From JADJLQ01 sp964405735 (GTDB lineage Bacteria; Bacteroidota; Bacteroidia; Chitinophagales; Saprospiraceae), in assembly GCA_964405735.1 (NCBI GenBank), contig CAYOPD010000011.1, positions 1-64,000 of the forward strand: a DNA stretch of 64,000 nucleotides. The letters run 5' to 3'. Position 1 is the stretch's first letter. Each line of letters starts with the position of its first letter. Under the pieces are notes generated by a model. It ran no database searches. It had not been told where the DNA came from and saw nothing but the letters and a program-made list of their open reading frames with translations. The position numbers and the translations under genes were made by a program. Shown piece after piece: positions 60,392 through 64,000 of the stretch.

Positions 60392-61233
60392 TTGAGCCCT
60401 TGCCATTTAATTCTCAAGCCCGCGTAGAGCAACAGCAGCAATTTCAGGCCATTATTGATCCTTATCCTGGACTGAACCAGCCGGGAGGAAGGGGTCTGGG
60501 CTATCCGGATCAGAAGGGCCCGGTAATAAACATAAGCGGCGTATACTCCGGTTTTGCAGGATCGCGGGAGTTGTACAATGCCTTCCCGCCCGGCTTTGAA
60601 ATCGTTTTTTATTTCCGTGATGATCTGGGCCTTGATTTCCTCAGAAAAGGCCTGCCCCTCCTCCCAATGTGGAAAATAATGCCTTCCCAAACCTGCCTGG
60701 TCGGCCTGGATGTCACGCAGAAAATTTACTTTCTGAAAAGCGGCCCCCAAACGCTGGGCATGGGGAGCGAGCCGGGAATACAATATTTTGTCCCCTTCAC
60801 AGAATACCTGGAGGCACATGAGGCCAACCACTTCCGCCGATCCGAGGATGTATTCTTCGTAAGACTCCCGGGAATGGTTTTTCTTATCCAGGTCCATTTT
60901 CATGGAATGTAAAAAGGCGTCTATCAGTTTACGGTCAATGTCGTAGGTATTTACGGTTCGCTGGAACTGATGTAAAATGGGGTTCAGGCTGATCTTTTTT
61001 TCCAGGGCATCCTCAGTCTGAAGCACAAACTGGTCCAGCAATTCCCGTTTATCAAAGTCGTGGAAGGTATCGACAATCTCGTCTGCCAAACGGACAAAAC
61101 CGTAGATGGCATAAATATGAGGCCTTACGACAGGGTGCAGCAGCCGGATGCCGATGGAAAAGGAAGTGCTGTAGGCCTTAGTCACCAGTTTGCTGCAGGA
61201 CTGGCTGACCTGATCAAATAATTCCCTGCTCAT
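60388..61233 (-). CDS. crtB: phytoene synthase
   Basis: A 281-residue squalene/phytoene synthase family enzyme that joins two GGPP to phytoene at the membrane surface. The two Asp-rich motifs are VRLADEIVDTFHD (about 47-59) and FLRDIQADQAGLGRHYFP (about 172-189). YSTSFSIGIRLLHP and YILGSAEVVGLMCLQVF are also conserved. The start overlaps the crtI stop (61230-61233, ATGA), giving tight stoichiometry with the desaturase. Confidence 0.95.
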   Translation of the reverse strand: MSRELFDQVSQSCSKLVTKAYSTSFSIGIRLLHPVVRPHIYAIYGFVRLADEIVDTFHDFDKRELLDQFVLQTEDALEKKISLNPILHQFQRTVNTYDIDRKLIDAFLHSMKMDLDKKNHSRESYEEYILGSAEVVGLMCLQVFCEGDKILYSRLAPHAQRLGAAFQKVNFLRDIQADQAGLGRHYFPHWEEGQAFSEEIKAQIITEIKNDFKAGREGIVQLPRSCKTGVYAAYVYYRALLIRIAQTPSSRLVQSRIRINNGLKLLLLLYAGLRIKWQGLK

Positions 61234-62708
61234 TGTTTGCTTATTTGATGAATATAATTAGCTACTATTTCCCCGCTGATGATGGAAGGCGGCAGGCCCG
61301 GACCGGGCACCGTCAGTTGTCCGCAATAAAACAAATTTGGCAATTTTTTACTTCTGATTTTTGGCCTGAACGGACCGGTCTGCAACAGGGTATTGGCCAG
61401 GCCATAGGCATTGCCTTTGAGGGAGTGGTATTCTTTGATGAAATCGGCATTAGCATACGATTTCTGATATACCAGGTGCTTGCGGACATCGATCCCGGTA
61501 TGGTGGGCCAGGCGTCGGAGAATGATATCCAGGTATCGCTGCCGGATGGCCTCGTTATCTTTCAATTCTACGGAAACCGGGATTAAAGCAACCAGATTGT
61601 GGTGTCCGGCCGGAGCGCAATTTACATCCGTCAGGCTGCTTGAATTGGTATAGAATAATGGGTCTGCAGGCCAGTCGGGACGATCATAGATTTCCCTGGC
61701 ATGTTGGTCAAAAGGTGCATCAAAAAACAAGCTGTGGTGTTCCAACCGGTCTATCCTTCGGTTAAAACCAAGGAAATAAAGCAGAGCGGAAGGGGCCATG
61801 ATTCTTTTGTTCCAGTAAGATTCCGGATAAGACCTATCACCGCTTTGCAATAAGGTATTTTCCGTATGATGGTAATCCGCCCCGGAGACGACAAAATCAA
61901 AATCCTGATCAAACCCTCCGAGGGTGGTGATTTTTATTCTTTTGTCCTTCAATCCACGAACGGATTGCACCTCCTGGTTGAATAAAAACTGTACTCCCTG
62001 TTCTTTACCGGTTTGAAAAAAGGCCTTTGATACTTCGTACATGCCGCCTAAGGGATACCAGCTTCCCAGCACCAGGTCTGCATAATTCATCATGCTGTAT
62101 AAGGAAGGCGTGGAAGAAGGTTTTGCCCCAAGAAATAAAACGGGAAATTCCAGCAACTGCCTGAGGTAGGGACTTTTAAAATAATGGGCAATATGTCCGG
62201 AGACCGACGAGAATAAGTCAAGTTTCAAGGATTGGCTCAGCAGGTCAATACTAAGATATTCGGTGAGGCTCAGCGATGGAAGATATACGAACTTGCCCAT
62301 ACCTGTGTCGTATTTCTTTTTGGCTTCGTTTAGAAAAAGGTCTAATTGATGCCCTGCGCCCCGCTCCAGCGATTCAAACAGGCCTGTAATGTCCTCCCTC
62401 CGGGCCGGCATGGTTATAGGTTCATGGTCCTTCCAGAATACTTTGTAAGAAGGGTCCAACCGGATGAGATTGTAATAATCGGAGGCTGATTTATCAAATT
62501 GTCGAAAAAAGCGTTCGAAAATATCCGGCATCCAGTAAAAACTGGGTCCTTTGTCAAATAGGAAACCGGCTTCCTTCAGCAGGGACGCTCTGCCCCCCGG
62601 GCCCTGGTTTTTTTCGAGCAAGGTGACTTTAAAGCCTTTTTTGGCTAATAAAGCAGCCGCTGACATGCCAGCAAAGCCTGCGCCGATGACCGCAATGGTT
62701 TTTTGCAC
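61230..62708 (-). CDS. crtI: phytoene desaturase
   Basis: A 492-residue FAD-dependent CrtI-type desaturase that converts phytoene to lycopene. The N-terminal FAD motif IAVIGAGFAGMSAAALLAKKG is followed by LEKNQGPGGRASLL, FDKGPSFYWMPDIFE and PLGGMYEVSKAFFQ; the C-terminal FAD motif is NLFYCGQLTVPGPGLPPSIISGEIVANY. It begins with GTG 62708. It heads the operon crtI-crtB-SRPBCC-crtZ. A crtE-type GGPP synthase and CrtW ketolase are not in the window. Confidence 0.95.
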   Translation of the reverse strand: MQKTIAVIGAGFAGMSAAALLAKKGFKVTLLEKNQGPGGRASLLKEAGFLFDKGPSFYWMPDIFERFFRQFDKSASDYYNLIRLDPSYKVFWKDHEPITMPARREDITGLFESLERGAGHQLDLFLNEAKKKYDTGMGKFVYLPSLSLTEYLSIDLLSQSLKLDLFSSVSGHIAHYFKSPYLRQLLEFPVLFLGAKPSSTPSLYSMMNYADLVLGSWYPLGGMYEVSKAFFQTGKEQGVQFLFNQEVQSVRGLKDKRIKITTLGGFDQDFDFVVSGADYHHTENTLLQSGDRSYPESYWNKRIMAPSALLYFLGFNRRIDRLEHHSLFFDAPFDQHAREIYDRPDWPADPLFYTNSSSLTDVNCAPAGHHNLVALIPVSVELKDNEAIRQRYLDIILRRLAHHTGIDVRKHLVYQKSYANADFIKEYHSLKGNAYGLANTLLQTGPFRPKIRSKKLPNLFYCGQLTVPGPGLPPSIISGEIVANYIHQISKQ

Positions 62709-62758
62709 TCAACTGAAAGGATATTCAAACTAAAAGGTTCATTTAGAACAATGAATTT

Positions 62759-64000
62759 TTAAAATTCAGTATCCCCGGTATAATTAAATGGGGTAATTTG
62801 AAACAATTCTTCCTTAATACCGAGGGGGACAGGCAACTGGGCGATAAATTCCCTGATGTCCGATTCTGATATTTCATCCCGGCCCCGCGTTAATTCTTTA
62901 AGCAGTTCATAAGAGCCGGGCACCCCTTCCCGCCGCAAAATGGTTTGAATGGCTTCGGCCACCACAACCCAGCTTTTCTCAAGAGCTTCCCGGAGGGCAT
63001 GGCTATTGGCCTCAATTTTGGATAATCCTTTGAGGACGGATTTGAGGGCAATAGTGGTATGGGCAAGGGGCACTCCAAGGTTTCGCAGGACCGTGCTGTC
63101 GGTCAGATCACGCTGCAGGCGGGATACCGGCAATTTTTCGGCCAGATGGGAGAAAAGGGCATTGGCTATACCCAGGTTGCCTTCCGCATTTTCAAAATCG
63201 ATCGGATTGACTTTGTGAGGCATGGCGGAAGAGCCGATTTCATCCCGTATGACTTTTTGGCTCAGATACTGCATGGAGATGTACATCCAGATGTCTCTGC
63301 AAAGATCTATCAGGATGCTGTTGATCCTGCACCAGGCATGGCAATATGCCGCCAGGTAATCATAAGGTTCTATCTGGGTGGTCCACCGGATCCGGTTCAG
63401 CCCAAGTCCGGCTACAAAATGGTCTCCGAATCCATGCCAGTCGATTTCGGGGAAACTGACCTGGTGTGCATTAAAATTGCCCGTGGCCCCGCCGAACTTG
63501 GCAGTCACCGGAGTATCCCTGAGCAGGGCAAACTGCCCCTTGATCCTTTCCACATATACCTTGATTTCTTTGCCCAGCATGGTCGGGCTGGCCGGCTGGC
63601 CATGGGTATGGGCCAGCATCACCTGGTTTTTCCAACGGTGGGCTTTTTCATCCAGGGCCCGGATCACTTGTTCAGCGAGGGGGAACAAAAATTCCAGGTT
63701 GCACCGTTGCAGGGCATAAGGTTGGGCCGTATTGTTGATGTCCTGTGAGGTAAGGCCAAAATGAATGAATTCAGAATAAGGTTGCAGCGGGCTATCTTTG
63801 ATTTTTTCCTTGATATAATATTCGACGGCCTTGACATCGTGATTCGTCACTTTTTCAATTTCCTTGATTCGGAGGGCTTCGGTCTCGTCGAATTGGTCAA
63901 GGATGCCGGCAAACACATCCAGGTGGGCAGCTGCACCGGTCAATTGCGGAAGCCCAAGGCGGGTCAGTGAACGGAAATATTCGATCTCGATGAATACCCT
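62759..64000 (-). CDS. purB: adenylosuccinate lyase, 5' end beyond the window
   Basis: Lyase that releases fumarate from SAICAR and from adenylosuccinate in purine synthesis. The frame is open to position 64000; the internal TTG at 63943 is not the true start because REYFRSLTRLGLPQLTGAAAHLDV-type sequence continues upstream. About 414 residues are visible of roughly 445-455. Superfamily motifs are TNHDVKAVEYYIKEK, HTHGQPASPTMLGKE, GATGNFNAH, TQIEPYDYLAA and the signature GSSAMPHKVNPIDFENAEGN with the catalytic Ser loop. It closely resembles E. coli PurB. Its 3' end lies 50 bp upstream of crtI on the same strand. Confidence 0.95.
   Translation of the reverse strand, partial: RVFIEIEYFRSLTRLGLPQLTGAAAHLDVFAGILDQFDETEALRIKEIEKVTNHDVKAVEYYIKEKIKDSPLQPYSEFIHFGLTSQDINNTAQPYALQRCNLEFLFPLAEQVIRALDEKAHRWKNQVMLAHTHGQPASPTMLGKEIKVYVERIKGQFALLRDTPVTAKFGGATGNFNAHQVSFPEIDWHGFGDHFVAGLGLNRIRWTTQIEPYDYLAAYCHAWCRINSILIDLCRDIWMYISMQYLSQKVIRDEIGSSAMPHKVNPIDFENAEGNLGIANALFSHLAEKLPVSRLQRDLTDSTVLRNLGVPLAHTTIALKSVLKGLSKIEANSHALREALEKSWVVVAEAIQTILRREGVPGSYELLKELTRGRDEISESDIREFIAQLPVPLGIKEELFQITPFNYTGDTEF

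Noticed and set aside
1..64000. tRNA, rRNA, insertion sequences, prophage, toxin-antitoxin or defence genes
   Set aside because: I looked through all intergenic stretches and found no cloverleaf, rRNA segment, transposase or terminal inverted repeat that I could support.

Overview
The window is a gene-dense stretch of chromosome from a member of the Bacteroidota, most likely a Saprospiraceae/Lewinella-type organism. This rests on several things seen in the sequence: a SusC/SusD outer-membrane pair, an RprX/RprY-type two-component system, the long Bacteroidota form of PurM, many lipoproteins with Bacteroidota-style signal peptides, a 2008-residue alpha-2-macroglobulin, and -7 promoter boxes of the form TAnnTTTG, the established Bacteroidota pattern. 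The family level is an inference. I see no phage, insertion sequence, CRISPR array, rRNA or tRNA. The first gene (MATE transporter) and the last (purB) are cut by the window edges.

Layout. 1-9.4 kb: MATE transporter, purM, an amphipathic-helix repeat protein, a PolX-type protein with an apparently dead polymerase site, a lipocalin-like lipoprotein, an M20 amidohydrolase, a GNAT acetyltransferase, a bacterial dynamin-like GTPase and a WbqC-family protein. 9.5-18.5 kb: RprXY-like two-component system translationally coupled to a glycosyltransferase, a polytopic membrane protein, a TrmH-type RNA methyltransferase coupled to a ThuA-domain protein, an S9 oligopeptidase and a DUF2461 protein. 18.6-26.4 kb: DUF1573 lipoprotein, ndk, a DHH phosphoesterase-FKBP-prfB operon (prfB with a programmed +1 frameshift), DinB and MazG-like proteins, a radical SAM protein and lysA. 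26.6-33.9 kb: mutS2-ubiA, then leuS-rdgB on the other strand and a small orphan gene.

34.4-46.5 kb is the most accessory-looking part. A SusC/SusD pair ends at a strong terminator. It is followed by a tightly packed set: a giant FG-GAP/ASPIC lipoprotein, an ACSF3/MatB-like acyl-CoA synthetase, MadL and MadM (both halves of the malonate transporter) and a SASA-type carbohydrate esterase lipoprotein. Together these could release malonate (from malonylated glycans or glycosides), import it, and activate it straight to malonyl-CoA, with no malonate decarboxylase present. This is the best candidate for an undescribed system.

46.6-50.9 kb: pyrR-pyrB followed by a thioredoxin/YbbN-like protein, an MmcQ protein, an FAD oxidoreductase and a haem-binding-domain protein. 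51.1-57.2 kb: the alpha-2-macroglobulin lipoprotein with a CTEQ thioester site. 57.2-62.7 kb: carotenoid genes (lycopene cyclase; crtI-crtB-SRPBCC-crtZ, all overlapping), with a pirin and a DUF697-SHOCT protein between. The crt set predicts zeaxanthin-type pigment.

Two patterns cut across genes. First, several genes (histidine kinase, mutS2, leuS, pyrR, and with one mismatch the radical SAM gene) have the TAnnTTTG box exactly 7 nt before the start codon, which predicts leaderless mRNAs. Second, most convergent gene ends that have room for a terminator but lack a hairpin terminator instead carry short tandem repeats, often with the stop codon inside the repeat unit.
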